Below are positions 10,696 to 19,914 of a DNA stretch of 64,000 nucleotides, in pieces (position 1 is the stretch's first letter; every line of letters starts with the position of its first letter). The notes beneath the pieces were generated by a model. That model saw only the letters and a list, made by a program, of their open reading frames with translations, had not been told where the DNA came from and searched no databases. The stretch covers positions 186,001 through 250,000 of the forward strand of contig CAVSND010000028.1 of assembly GCA_963729215.1 (NCBI GenBank), written 5' to 3'. Origin of the DNA: CAVQJU01 sp963729215 (lineage in GTDB: Bacteria; Acidobacteriota; Vicinamibacteria; Vicinamibacterales; CAVVIG01). The position numbers and the translations under genes were made by a program.

Positions 10696-11900
10696 TCACC
10701 AGAAGCAGGCGCCCGGCATGTAGATGCAGGTGCCGACTGCCCCACCGAGCGTGGAGTAGAAACAGTAGACGGCCACGCTGTTGCAGGCCGAGCAGTTCCA
10801 CGACATCGACGCCGGCCACCACCAGGACCATTGAGTGCAACCCGACTTTCGCGTAGCAGATATCGTGCGCGTCGCAACAGGGCCGGAATACGCTGCCGTC
10901 CAGCCAGTGCAGGCCGTCACAGCCGGGGTGTCGGCCTCCAGAGGTTGAACCACCGCGTCCAGGAGTCGCTGTCCCCAGCTGCGCCGCTGGCACTCTGGTT
11001 CCGGGCAACCGACACAGTGCCCTGCTTGGCGAGGCGCGAGTGGAACGAGTAAAAAGCCAGCGCCTGCACGTTCGTCCAGCCCATCGAGGGCTGGAAGGTC
11101 CAGCCACCCGACGGGGTCTTCTTCAATGCATCCTCGGTGACCGCGCCCTTGCTCAGGCCCTTGAAGCTCCACATCAGCAGCTTCTGCGACGGCACCCAGG
11201 CCACCTCACCGACCTCGACGCCGCCATCGTAGATGCGCGTCAGCGTGGACGGGCGCTTATTCTCGCCCGGCCTGGGAACCACGCGCACCGTCCTGGCTGT
11301 GATGTCCTGCTCGAACTCCGTCACCACTTCAGTCGCGCCATCGTCCAGGTTCCCCGGCCTGAGGCCTCGCGCGCGCGCGAACCTCCCCTGCCACTGCACG
11401 GTGGCCGGATGACCGTCGCGACGCAGGGCCTGCGCCTGGAGCGCCGCCCAGTCGAGTGTCGGCCGTACCTCGGGCCTGACGGCCGCGGAGAACAGCCGCG
11501 TCCCGTTCGCTTCGTAGAGCATCTCCGCGTCCTTCGCGCTCACTTGATCGACCGTCAGTCGTGCCAGTTCGTTCCCAGCCGAATCCGTCGATCGTGTCCT
11601 GATGTTCCCGTCCAGGCTCCGCTCGGCGATCGCCGTCCCGTCGGCAAATCGCGTCGTGACTTTCCGGGCGCGGCTCTCGAGAAAATAGAAGGTGCCCCCC
11701 ATGTCCTTTGCTTCGTTGTCGGTCGCTTCCGCGAGCACCGAAAGCTGCGGCAGCCGGCTGGTGCCCTTTTGCGGTACGACCGATGCGGCCGGCGTCTGAG
11801 CCTGGAGGCGCCACGCGTACACGATGCCGACCATCAAGACGATGGCGCCGGCAAGAATCCACCACCGGCTGATTCTGCGCTGCGATGACCTGTGTTCCAT
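10696..11900 (-). CDS. Membrane-anchored protein with C-terminal phospholipase A2-like domain (two frameshifts)
   Basis: The main frame begins at ATG 11898-11900, behind a GAGGAG ribosome site, with an N-terminal anchor at about residues 13-34 (RWWILAGAIVLMVGIVYAW). About 280 residues of unrecognised periplasmic sequence follow, and that frame stops at 10917. Removing one base from the cccc run (gggg on the plus strand, 10925-10928) continues it into GCDGLHWLDGSVFRPCCDAHDICYAK, the PLA2-type Cys-Cys-x-x-His-Asp-x-Cys-Tyr signature. Removing one base from aaa at 10847-10849 continues it into a Cys/Trp-rich end (WNCSACNSVAVYCFY) and a stop at 10696. The corrected length is exactly 401 codons. 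Known PLA2-fold enzymes use the His-Asp pair and calcium to hydrolyse phospholipids; whether this one does is inference. The C-terminal half would be disulfide-rich and outside the cytoplasm. Confidence 0.72.
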
Positions 11901-12036
11901 GGACACTCCTCGCGAACGGCCATCGTCTTTTTGTTCGACGGCCGTGGTGTCCAGCCAACGTGCGACCTCCACAGGTGGATTGCCTGCCCTGTCTCGTCCG
12001 GCCGGGTTCGCCGCAGACCCGCGGCGTTCTGCGGCG

Positions 12037-13152
12037 CTACCCTGTCGCCGCGGGTTCCTCCTTCGGCTGCAAGTAGGACTGCAGCGTGTGATAGCTGATG
12101 CCCAGCACCCGGCAGGCCTGACGCTTGTTGCCCTGGCATCGATCGACCACGATGCGAGCGTACCGGCTCGCCCATGCACGAAGCGTGTCGTTCCGGTGTA
12201 GTGATGGCGCAAGAATCGTGGAGTGATCGCCGCTTACGCTGGCGGGCAGGTCCTCCAGCTCGATGACATCCGAGCGCGACAATGCGACAGTCCGTTCGAT
12301 CAGGCGCTCCAGCTCGCGAACGTTGCCCGGCCAGTTGTAGGTGGCGAGTGCCTCCGCTGCGGCTGCTGACAGCTTCAGAAACCGCGTCGAGCGATGCCGT
12401 TCGAGAAAATAGGCCGCCAGCTCGGTAATGTCCTCCTTGCGCTCGCGCAGCGAGGGAACGAAGACGTCGACGCCGCTCAGCCGGTAGTAGAGGTCGGCTC
12501 GGAACAACTGCTGCTCGACCAGGCCGAGCAGGCGCCGGTTCGTGGCCGCGATGATCCGGATGTCGACACGGCGTGTGGCGTGGCCTCCGACCCGCTCGAC
12601 CGCGAGGTCCTGAATCGTTCTCAGCAATTTCGCCTGGGCCGGGAGAGACAGGTCGGAGACCTCGTCCAGAAACAACGTTCCGCGATCCGCGGCCTCGAAT
12701 TTGCCCCGCCGGCCCCGGACGCCCGTGGCGGTGCGCTCTTCGATGCCGAACAACTCCGCCTCGATCAATGTCTCGACGAGCGCGGCGCAGTTGATCGCGA
12801 TGAACGGACCACCGTTCCGCCGGCTCAATTCGTGAATCTGGCGCGCCACGAGCTCTTTGCCCACCCCGCTCTCGCCTTCGAGAAGGATCGTGAAGTCCGT
12901 GCAGGCGACGCGCTCGATGGTCGCCCGCAACCGCCGCATCGCGCCGGTGGATCCGATCAGGGGTGCCGCCATATCGAATTCCGGCCGCCTGTCGGACAAC
13001 TCGGGCGTCGCTGGCGGCGTGTAATCAGGAGGCGTGGTCAAGGAATGGTTCCTGGAAGACTCGAACGAACGAGAACCAAATTGGATGCCACGATCGCCTG
13101 CTCGTAAAGGCTGCATAAAACCTCGGTAAGGTCGCGACCAGTGCTGACTCAT
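12037..13152 (-). CDS. Sigma-54 enhancer-binding-type AAA+ regulator with altered GAFTGA loop and Fis-type HTH
   Basis: The AAA+ domain spans about residues 63-300 with Walker A GESGVGKE, Walker B GTLFLDEV and sensor region RIIAATNRR. A Fis-type helix-turn-helix (NKRQACRVLGISYHTLQSYL) closes the 371-residue protein. There is no receiver, GAF or PAS domain, only about 60 N-terminal residues. The loop that normally reads GAFTGA and contacts sigma-54 is here ERTATGVRGRRG. In the family, loss of GAFTGA usually means loss of sigma-54 activation, so this may be a DNA-binding ATPase with another mode of action. The start is set by an ATGA overlap with the PilZ stop. It sits between the pseudopilin/PilZ pair and the PLA2-like gene and may control them. 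Confidence 0.88.
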   Translation of the reverse strand: MSQHWSRPYRGFMQPLRAGDRGIQFGSRSFESSRNHSLTTPPDYTPPATPELSDRRPEFDMAAPLIGSTGAMRRLRATIERVACTDFTILLEGESGVGKELVARQIHELSRRNGGPFIAINCAALVETLIEAELFGIEERTATGVRGRRGKFEAADRGTLFLDEVSDLSLPAQAKLLRTIQDLAVERVGGHATRRVDIRIIAATNRRLLGLVEQQLFRADLYYRLSGVDVFVPSLRERKEDITELAAYFLERHRSTRFLKLSAAAAEALATYNWPGNVRELERLIERTVALSRSDVIELEDLPASVSGDHSTILAPSLHRNDTLRAWASRYARIVVDRCQGNKRQACRVLGISYHTLQSYLQPKEEPAATG

Positions 13153-13547
13153 CGCGCCTGGCGGGTAGTTCGTTCCCGTCTGACCTGTACAAACCGTCTT
13201 TCGCAGCCGGGAACCAAATACCCGTGGCCGTTCTCTTCCGCGAGCCAGGGCAGGCGCCGATCGAACAGGATCGCGCCGCGATAGGCAACTCTGTCAGGCC
13301 CCACGTGAGCCACCGTGCATCTCACGACCTTGGCGCGGACTACAGGCACGCGGATATCCCTGGCGAAGTAGACGTCGATGCACGTCCCTGGCAGAAGCCT
13401 GTAACCCGTCTCGAGCAGTGCCCCCGCCGCCGACACGTTCACGACGGCCGCGTCGATCCCCGGACGTACTCGTGCCGAGGCGATCCCGTGCTCTGCGACT
13501 GACTGCCGCCGCCTCATCTGCCGTCGTTCGACGATGGCGGAAGTCAT
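13149..13547 (-). CDS. PilZ-domain protein
   Basis: The 132-residue protein carries a PilZ-type beta barrel: a basic opening RRQMRRRQSVAEHGIASARV followed by DAAVVNVSAAGALLETGYRL, matching the family pattern RxxxR ... D/NxSxxG. PilZ domains commonly bind cyclic di-GMP and control pili, secretion or surface behaviour; the substitution of RxxxR cannot be judged with certainty here. The chosen start (ATG 13545-13547) makes an ATGA overlap with the pseudopilin stop, and a start four codons upstream is also possible. It is translationally coupled on both sides. Confidence 0.8.
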   Translation of the reverse strand: MTSAIVERRQMRRRQSVAEHGIASARVRPGIDAAVVNVSAAGALLETGYRLLPGTCIDVYFARDIRVPVVRAKVVRCTVAHVGPDRVAYRGAILFDRRLPWLAEENGHGYLVPGCERRFVQVRRERTTRQAR

Positions 13548-14131
13548 ACGACGCGCCATCTGTTCGAGCGTGAATCGAACCGGAAGATCCGCACACGGGC
13601 CGTCGCCCCTACAACGCGAATGGCGTACTGCGCTCCACCACGGCTCTTCACGTACAGGGTGCCGGACGATGAGGTGCCGAGGGCGCTGAAACTGACCATG
13701 TGGCTGGCGCCGAATCTGATCGGGTCGTCGCCCGGGTCCGCGTCCCCTGCGTCGATCGCCGGTAGTCCCGGCAGGGTGCCGAAGTCCACGCCGTTGAACG
13801 GCACGGAGAGTTGTTCGGGCGAGTGAAGCTGCCGATCGATATTCCGGTCGATGTCGCGCGCCAGCACGCCGTTTCCGTTCCCGTCGGCATAAGCCGTCAT
13901 GATGTAGCCGGCGTTCGTGGGCGTGAATCGCAACGCGACCTCGGTCGATCTCGCGATCGCCTCCATGCGGGTGTCGTAGAGGCGGCCCGACAGATACCGC
14001 GTCGCACCTTCCCCACGCGCATCGTCCACACGAGTCAGCAGGCGAGGGAGAGCGGTCGCCGTGGCCGTGACCGTGAGGCCAAGCACCACGGCGAGCTCCA
14101 CCATCGAATATCCGGACTGTCGAGGGAACAT
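13544..14131 (-). CDS. Type II secretion / type IV pilus pseudopilin, GspH/FimT-like
   Basis: The N-terminus MFPRQSGYSMVELAVVLGL is a prepilin leader: a short basic leader, Gly before the cleavage site, then YSMVE with Glu at position 5 of the mature chain and a hydrophobic helix. The next segment (RYLSGRLYDTRMEAIARSTEVALRF) resembles the GspH/FimT pattern of minor pseudopilins. The total is 195 residues. It lies 18 bases downstream of the comEA-like gene and overlaps the PilZ gene, so it belongs to the same transcript. No other pilus or secretion gene is seen in the window, so it is an orphan pseudopilin here. Confidence 0.82.
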   Translation of the reverse strand: MFPRQSGYSMVELAVVLGLTVTATATALPRLLTRVDDARGEGATRYLSGRLYDTRMEAIARSTEVALRFTPTNAGYIMTAYADGNGNGVLARDIDRNIDRQLHSPEQLSVPFNGVDFGTLPGLPAIDAGDADPGDDPIRFGASHMVSFSALGTSSSGTLYVKSRGGAQYAIRVVGATARVRIFRFDSRSNRWRVV

Positions 14132-14149
14132 CGATGGCGCACCGTGACC

Positions 14150-14494
14150 TTAGTTCTGCCGGGCGCTGTTGGCGTCCGGCCTGGCAGCCCCTACCGTGAG
14201 CTGCGCCTTGAGCTTGAGAAAGTTCTTCTCGCCGATGCCACGGACGTTCATGAGCTCTTCGACCTTCTTGAAGGCTCCGTTCTTCTGGCGGTACTCGATG
14301 ATTCGGGCGGCCGTCTTTGCGCCGATGCCCGGCAGCGCCTCGAATTCGGCGGCTGATGCCGTATTGAGGTTGACCACGGTGCCCGTGAGCGCCGCCGACC
14401 TGGCGGGTGCGCGCTCCGCCTGGGCTGAAGCGGGTTGTGCGTGAACGGAGATCAGAGCGACGAACGCGACGATCGAGACCAGATAGCGAAACAT
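14150..14494 (-). CDS. ComEA-like secreted helix-hairpin-helix protein
   Basis: The 114-residue protein has a signal peptide (MFRYLVSIVAFVALISVHAQPASAQ). Two helix-hairpin-helix units follow: VVNLNTASAAEFEALPGIGAKTAARIIEYR and KKVEELMNVRGIGEKNFLKL. This matches the ComEA family, whose members bind incoming DNA at the cell surface during natural transformation. Similar secreted HhH proteins exist in non-competent bacteria, so competence is only a hypothesis. A strong ribosome site (AAGGAGG) precedes the ATG. It heads the minus-strand block with the pseudopilin and PilZ genes. Confidence 0.87.
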   Translation of the reverse strand: MFRYLVSIVAFVALISVHAQPASAQAERAPARSAALTGTVVNLNTASAAEFEALPGIGAKTAARIIEYRQKNGAFKKVEELMNVRGIGEKNFLKLKAQLTVGAARPDANSARQN

Positions 14495-14788
14495 GCCGTC
14501 CTCCTTTGAAAGTGGACCCTGGCCGGCTGCCGCTCACCGAGGGGGAGGTAGGGGCCCGGCAGTTATTGGCAGGCCGGTCCAGGGTCGCCAGGGTCCACAG
14601 CAAGGTCAGGACCTGCGCGACACGATCGCGGGCGCGAGTGGAAATCGTTGCGAGCAGATGATTTAGTGACGTGCGTCGGGACGGGCGAACCAGGCGGCTC
14701 GGCGTCATTGAAAAATGACGCCTCCGGTTACGGCGCCGATCGTGCACTCTTTAGAAGCTCATGTCGGCGAACGCGATACGATAGCTTC
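14495..14788. other. 294-base intergenic region between divergent genes, with one hairpin
   Basis: This space must hold the promoters of the comEA block (minus) and of the secreted-protein/glycosyltransferase pair (plus). I see no convincing -35/-10 or sigma-54 (GG-N10-GC) site. The clearest structure is a perfect 9-base stem, ggcgtcatt (14701-14709) with aatgacgcc (14714-14722), closed by a GAAA loop. It has no T-run and is not an obvious terminator. Confidence 0.45.
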
Positions 14789-15238
14789 ATGAAGCTCGCT
14801 GTGTTGCAGGTCGTCTCGCTCTCGGCCCTTGCGGTTGTCCTGGTCAGCCGCTCGCTGGTCGCGCAGGAGGTCAAGCCGGTGCCCAAGGACTCGGTCCGTG
14901 TCTACGTGGCGGGGTGCACCAAGGGTATGGTGTTCACCGCCGGGCCGCGAATGGAAGATCCGCCGACGAGCCTGGAAATCAAAGAAGGCATGCACCTACG
15001 GATGAACGGGCCGAAGAAAGTGATGGCCGAAATCAAGGCGCACGAAGGTTCGATGGTCGGCATCACCGGTCTCATGAAGAAGGGCCAGTATGCGCCGGGC
15101 GTCGCCGTCGGCGGCGGCGTGCGGATCTCACCTGGTTCGTCCGGGACCGGCGGCCTCGTGGGTAACCCCGGTGGCGACCAGATTTACATCGACGTCGAGG
15201 GCTGGCGTCCCGTCGCAGGCAGCTGCCCCTCGCGATGA
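14789..15238 (+). CDS. Secreted protein of unknown function
   Basis: The 149-residue product has a signal peptide (MKLAVLQVVSLSALAVVLVSRSLVAQ) and a compact mature part: DSVRVYVAGCTKGMVFTAG, a central KVMAEIKAHEGSMVGITGLMKKG and a Gly/Ser-rich stretch before YIDVEGWRPVAGSC. The pattern is that of a small beta-rich envelope protein, with two cysteines that could pair. I do not recognise a named family. The ATG at 14789 is chosen because it starts the signal peptide. The stop overlaps the next gene's start by 4 bases (ATGA), so the two are coupled. Confidence 0.68.
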   Translation: MKLAVLQVVSLSALAVVLVSRSLVAQEVKPVPKDSVRVYVAGCTKGMVFTAGPRMEDPPTSLEIKEGMHLRMNGPKKVMAEIKAHEGSMVGITGLMKKGQYAPGVAVGGGVRISPGSSGTGGLVGNPGGDQIYIDVEGWRPVAGSCPSR

Positions 15239-16898
15239 CCGACCGTCGGCCGTGGCTGTTCGCCGCAGCCCTGCTTGGCCTCTTCGCGCTGCGCCTCTAC
15301 TTCGGGCTGTCGTCGCACTTCTTCGCCGAAGACGAGTCCCAGATTTTCCTCATCGGGCTGCGGTACTACGCCACCGGCCACTGGCCCTACTTCGGACCGG
15401 ATGTCGTATGGACCCTGAGTGAGATCCCGGGCGCGCTTCAAGGCCTGCTGGTTGGGGCCCCGCTCGCCCTGATCCCGGCACCCGAAGCGCCCATCGTGGT
15501 GTTGAATCTCCTGTCGTTTGGCGCGCTCGCGATGCTCGCCTGGTATATCACCCGGCGGGTGCCGTCCGTTCCGCGCTGGCTCGTCTGGGGCTGGACCATG
15601 ACGGCGCCGTGGACACTGCACTTCTCGACGCACATCACGAACCCCTCATACGTGCTGGCGGGCGCTGTCGTCTTCTTCATTGGCTTTTTCGAAGTTCTGC
15701 CTCCGATGCGCCTGGGCCTCGTGCCGCTTCCGGCGGCATTTGCCGCCATGGGAATGGGCGTCGCGTGGGTGATGCAGATCCACATGTCGTGGTACCTGAT
15801 GCTGCCCTTCCTGGGCATCGGCTGGCTGAGCCGCCGCGCCGACGGCGCGGCGAAGATGACGATCTACGTGCTTGCGTGCACCGCCGGCGCGGCTATACCA
15901 GGCCTTGCGCTCTTCCCTACGGCGTTCCAGTACGGCGCTCTCGGAGGCACGGGCGGGACGCTCCGGAACCTGCACGTGCACTTCGTCTCGCCGGCCGAGA
16001 TTCTGGTCACGCTGGCCCGCATATTTTCGTTCGCGAGCCTCGAAATCAACCGTTTCGTCGAGATCGATGACGCGCGGCGAATCCTCTTCGTGCGGACCCA
16101 TCTCTGGCTTGTGCCGCTGATGGCCATCGTGTGGGCAGCCGGCATCGTTCAGCCATTCTGGATGCTGGCATCGTCTTTCAGGTCGCGCCTGTCCACGCCC
16201 GACTGGCGTGCGATCCGGAAGATCGTGGCCTTCAGCGTCGGCCTCGTCTACGTCAGCTACTGGTTCGTCATCGAGCCGCCCCAGGCTCACGCGTTCTACC
16301 TGATGGCGCCGGTCTCGTTCGTGTTCGCCGCGTATTGCTGGTCGATGATTGACTCGCTTCGGTGGCGAAGGGTTGCGGCAGGGGTGCTCGCCGTGAACGT
16401 CGCGTACCAATTCGCCTTCGCGTCGACCCAGTTCGCCAGGACATCGCTGTACACGAACCGGGAGGCCGTCGTGCGCGCGATTGTCGCCAAATCACCGGAG
16501 ATGTTCGGCCACCGCCGCGCGTTTGCTCCGGACGGAGGCCCTCCCGTGCTTCAAGACCCGGCACGGCCGTACAACGCGCCGGTGGATCTTCACCTCGACG
16601 ATCCGAAATTCACCGTCGGCTTCGCCCGGACGGCCAACTGGTCCTTCGTGCTGACGAACACGAATCCGCGCGTGGCGTTTCGACGCACGTTGTACATGAC
16701 GACGTATCGCGACCCGGGCGGAAAGGTCGAAGAGCGTCACCAGTTCATCGACCGGATTCTTCAGCCTGGCGAGACTCGGCGTTTCATGTCAGCGATCTCT
16801 TCGCGAGAGGCACAGTGGCCGAAGCCACAATCCGGATCGCTGCCGCGGACGCCCTGCTGCCCCTCGATTCGTCGAGCTCGGAGGGTGCGACGAAGTAA
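15235..16898 (+). CDS. Multi-pass membrane glycosyltransferase-like protein (one frameshift)
   Basis: The 554-residue restored product has about ten hydrophobic segments. Near its start is the acidic loop HFFAEDESQIFL, where GT39/ArnT-type GT-C enzymes place their Asp/Glu catalytic pair. A roughly 150-residue soluble C-terminal domain follows the last membrane segment. It probably moves sugars from a polyprenyl-phosphate carrier at the outer face of the inner membrane; the substrate is unknown. The open frame runs on to 17007 with nonsense after RRF at about 16785. Restoring one missing base there gives DVSDLFARGTVAEATIRI and a stop at 16896-16898, as in a normal ending. This is the clearest single-base deletion in the window. 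Confidence 0.72.
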
Positions 16899-16931
16899 GC
16901 GTGATGACGTGCCCGATGCGTTTTACGGCGC

Positions 16932-18474
16932 CTACGGCGCCGCGCACGTCCAGTTGGCGGCGTCCTTGATATTCCCGGTGCCCTTGTATCTGGTGTACTG
17001 CGGATAGGAACAGATCGGCCGCGTCAGGCTGGTCTGCGGGTTGAAGCCGGTCAGCTGTGTCGGCGTCACGCCCTTCTCGCGCCAGGCTTCCATCGCACCG
17101 ATCGTATCGAACGTGTTGGGACCATCGCCGCCCCGGCAGTGACCCATCCCGGGCACCATGAACAGCCGGGCGAAGTCGTCCTGGGGGCCCATCTTCTTCT
17201 TCAGGTTCTCGTAGTACAGCACCGTGTTCTCGGGCGTGATTCCGGTGTCACTCCATCCGGCGTACAACAGCAGCTTGCCGCCGTGCGCCTTGAACTGGCT
17301 CAAGTCCGGATCGACCGCGTCCACGAAGCCAACCTTGCTGTTGATGATCGGCATATCGCGATCGAGATCGAACTGGTGCCAGTCGTAGCTCGCGTTCTGG
17401 AATCCCCAGATGCGCACGGTGTCGAATCCTCCGCCAGGCTGGTCGGTGGCGCCGCGAAGCGCCGGCAGCGGGTTGCCGAGCGCCTGTCCCGAGAAGATCA
17501 GCTCGCCTTTGCTGTTGTGCAGGCCGCCGTAATACGTTTCGACGGTGTTCAACTGCGGCGGCGTGAGACACGACTCGGAAGCGGCGGCTCCCGGGGTGCA
17601 GGCGAGCTTCTTGAAATCGAATGTGCAGGCGCGCGGGTTGGTGAGGAAACCCTCTTTCAGGGTGTCGCACGCCTTGAGGACGGCCTGCGTCACCATTTGC
17701 GCGGTTGCGGGCGAAATCTGGCCGTCGGGATGCCGCGCCAGCTCGATGCTGCGCGCCACGCCGGCCGTGTGCATCTGGATATGGCGATTCGCCAGCGCGC
17801 CGGCGATGATGCCGTCGAAATCCTCGGGATAGCGCTGCGCGTTCATGGCGCCCTGGCGTCCGCCCGTCGAGCACCCCTTGTAGTACCAGGTCCTGCTGCG
17901 GCCGGCCGTAGAACTGCTGGATGATCGACTTGGACGTGGCGGTCATCTCGTGCATGGCGCGGTACGCGAAATCCACGATCTTTTCCGGATGGCCGAGGGC
18001 AAACATTCCGTTCGGGCCATCCACTTCCGTGTCGTGGCCGGTATCGTTGCCGGACGTGGCGTAGCCAAGCCGGAGTGCGTTCTGCATCTCGGCGAAGCCC
18101 TGAATCGAACCCCCGAACCCGCCGTTGCCGACCGCCATGAACCGGCCGTTCCACGTTGTGCTCGGCAGCCAGAGTTCCGCGTTGATGTGCGAATCAGATG
18201 ATGGTGTGAGGAGCAGACGGACGCGGCAGTACTCCGGAAGCGCCGGCGCGGCCGGACCGGTTGGCGCGGCACGTCCCGCACCGGCTGCGGGCGGTGCCGT
18301 CGGCGCACCGCGTCCAGGGGACGCCGGCGGGCTGACGAGCTCCGCTGCTGAAATCGTCACGTTGGGAATCGACATCGAGCGCAGGCTCGCGCAGGAGGCT
18401 GGCGCGGCCGAAACAGGCGTGGCGGCCAGCATCGCCCCGATGCCGGCAATCAGTGCGCTCAAATGCAGTCTCAT
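16932..18474 (-). CDS. Tannase/feruloyl esterase family secreted hydrolase (one frameshift)
   Basis: The family hydrolyses ester bonds in tannins, feruloylated sugars or terephthalate half-esters. A signal peptide (MRLHLSALIAGIGAMLAATPVSA) is followed by a Pro/Ala-rich linker and the family core: ELWLPSTTWNGRFMAVGNGGFGG, then the nucleophile motif GCSTGGRQGAMNAQRYPEDFDG. Asp in KLLLYAGWSDTGITP and His in MVPGMGHCRGGDGP complete the triad. The two halves are in different frames. One extra base at about 17892 joins GRPQQ to TWYYKGCSTGG, giving 513 residues. A GGAGG ribosome site lies upstream of the ATG. The natural substrate cannot be read from sequence. Confidence 0.9.
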
Positions 18475-18557
18475 GAGGCAAGCCCCTCCATGCTGATCGA
18501 AGACGCGTCATTATCGCCCGGGGGCGCGTGTTTGGCACGCTAGACTTGAACCGCCCC

Positions 18558-19907
18558 ATGGTGCCGTTGTGCCTGTCCCTGGCCGTCCTCGCCGCGGCGG
18601 CCTGGGCATTTCTTCGTCTCAGGCGGATTGCCGTGGTGGGCGCCGCTTACAAGGCCAAGGTGCTCTGCTCAATCGTGTTCGGCACCGGGCGGTCGGTCGA
18701 CCCGCGGACGCTCGAAGAAGTGTCGGCGGACAGTTATCGGCCGCTGCGGCTCTTCCGCTCGCGTGTTGACCGTGAAGCGCGAACGGTGACGGCCAGGCTC
18801 TGGTTCTTCCCGTCACGCCGGGCCGCCTATCGTGACCTGACCGGCGCGACGCTCGAGCTAGGCGGCCGGACAGCGGTTCCACGACCACTGAAGCCGCCTG
18901 ACAGCGGCGAGGTTTCAGCCCAAAACACGGCGTGGCCCGTGTCCCAGGGGGCGGACGCCCTCGAACGCCTCGTTGCCGGGGCCTTTCGCGAGCCCGATCC
19001 CGGACGCCTCCGGCGCACGCGCGCGATTCTGGTCGTGCAGGACGGACGGATCGTCGCCGAGCGATATGCCCCCGGCTTCGACGCGACCACGCGGTTTCCG
19101 GGCTGGTCCATGACCAAAAGCGTGCTCAACGCGCTGATTGGCATTCTGGTCGGGGAGAATCGTCTGTCGCTGACCGATCGCGCGCTCATGCCGGACTGGG
19201 ATGGGACCGATCCGCGCGCCTCGATCACCCTGCACGACCTCTTGCGGATGCGGAGTGGACTGGCGTTTTCGGAGGTCTACGAAGACCTGAGGTCGGATGT
19301 CATCGAGATGCTGTTCAACCGGCCCGACACGGCGGCCTTCGCCGCGAACCGCCCGCTAGCCGCGCAACCCGGCACGACATGGAACTACGCGAGCGGGACA
19401 ACCAACATACTCTCGGCAATCGCGCGCCGCGTTGTCGGTGAGGCCGGTTATCCGTCGTGGCCGCGGCAGGCCCTGTTTGCGCCGCTCGGCATGAGCAGCG
19501 CGATCATCGAGCCCGATGCCTCAGGGACGTTCGTCGCTTCATCGTTCATGCTCGCGACGGCGCGCGATTGGGCGCGCTTTGGCCAGTTGTATCTTCAGGA
19601 CGGCGTCTGGGAGAGGCGGCGGCTTCTGCCGCCTGGCTGGGTGAGTTTCAGCACGACTCAGACGCCCCAGTCTCCAGGCCTCATTTACGGCGCGCACTGG
19701 TGGCTGGGCCTCAGGCCCGAACTCGGCGGCGGGACGGCTGCCGCGGCGCGCATTCCTCGCGATGCCTTCTTCGCCGTCGGACACGAAGGCCAGGTGCTCA
19801 CAGTCATTCCGTCGCTGCGGCTCGTCGTCGTCCGCCTCGGCCTGTCCATCCATATCGACGCCTGGAATCAGGCGTCGTTTCTTTCGGAGCTGGTTGATCT
19901 GGTGTGA
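18558..19907 (+). CDS. Beta-lactamase-related serine hydrolase (class C / EstB / NylB type)
   Basis: The 449-residue protein has an N-terminal hydrophobic segment (MVPLCLSLAVLAAAAWAFL) and a serine hydrolase domain from about residue 135. The SxxK motif is SMTKSVLNALIG, the YxN-type motif is WNYASGTTNILSAIARR, and a later FFAVGHEGQVLTVIP stands where the third motif (HxG) is expected. Such proteins are esterases, amidases or D-aminopeptidases more often than true beta-lactamases. It is probably membrane-anchored with the active domain outside. A start ten codons upstream (18528) is possible. It is divergent from the tannase gene. Confidence 0.85.
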   Translation: MVPLCLSLAVLAAAAWAFLRLRRIAVVGAAYKAKVLCSIVFGTGRSVDPRTLEEVSADSYRPLRLFRSRVDREARTVTARLWFFPSRRAAYRDLTGATLELGGRTAVPRPLKPPDSGEVSAQNTAWPVSQGADALERLVAGAFREPDPGRLRRTRAILVVQDGRIVAERYAPGFDATTRFPGWSMTKSVLNALIGILVGENRLSLTDRALMPDWDGTDPRASITLHDLLRMRSGLAFSEVYEDLRSDVIEMLFNRPDTAAFAANRPLAAQPGTTWNYASGTTNILSAIARRVVGEAGYPSWPRQALFAPLGMSSAIIEPDASGTFVASSFMLATARDWARFGQLYLQDGVWERRRLLPPGWVSFSTTQTPQSPGLIYGAHWWLGLRPELGGGTAAAARIPRDAFFAVGHEGQVLTVIPSLRLVVVRLGLSIHIDAWNQASFLSELVDLV

Positions 19908-19914
19908 CCGTCCG

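Noticed and set aside
11901..12036. A sigma-54 promoter before the PLA2-like gene
   Set aside because: No GG-N10-GC match close to the consensus was found in the 136-base gap, although a neighbouring regulator of this type made it worth looking.
13560..14747. A long minus-strand frame extending the PilZ gene to 14747
   Set aside because: It overlaps the pseudopilin and comEA-like genes; PilZ homology begins only near 13547.
18558..19907. A true class C beta-lactamase
   Set aside because: SxxK is present but the family is broad; the third motif and the N-terminal anchor fit esterase-like members better.
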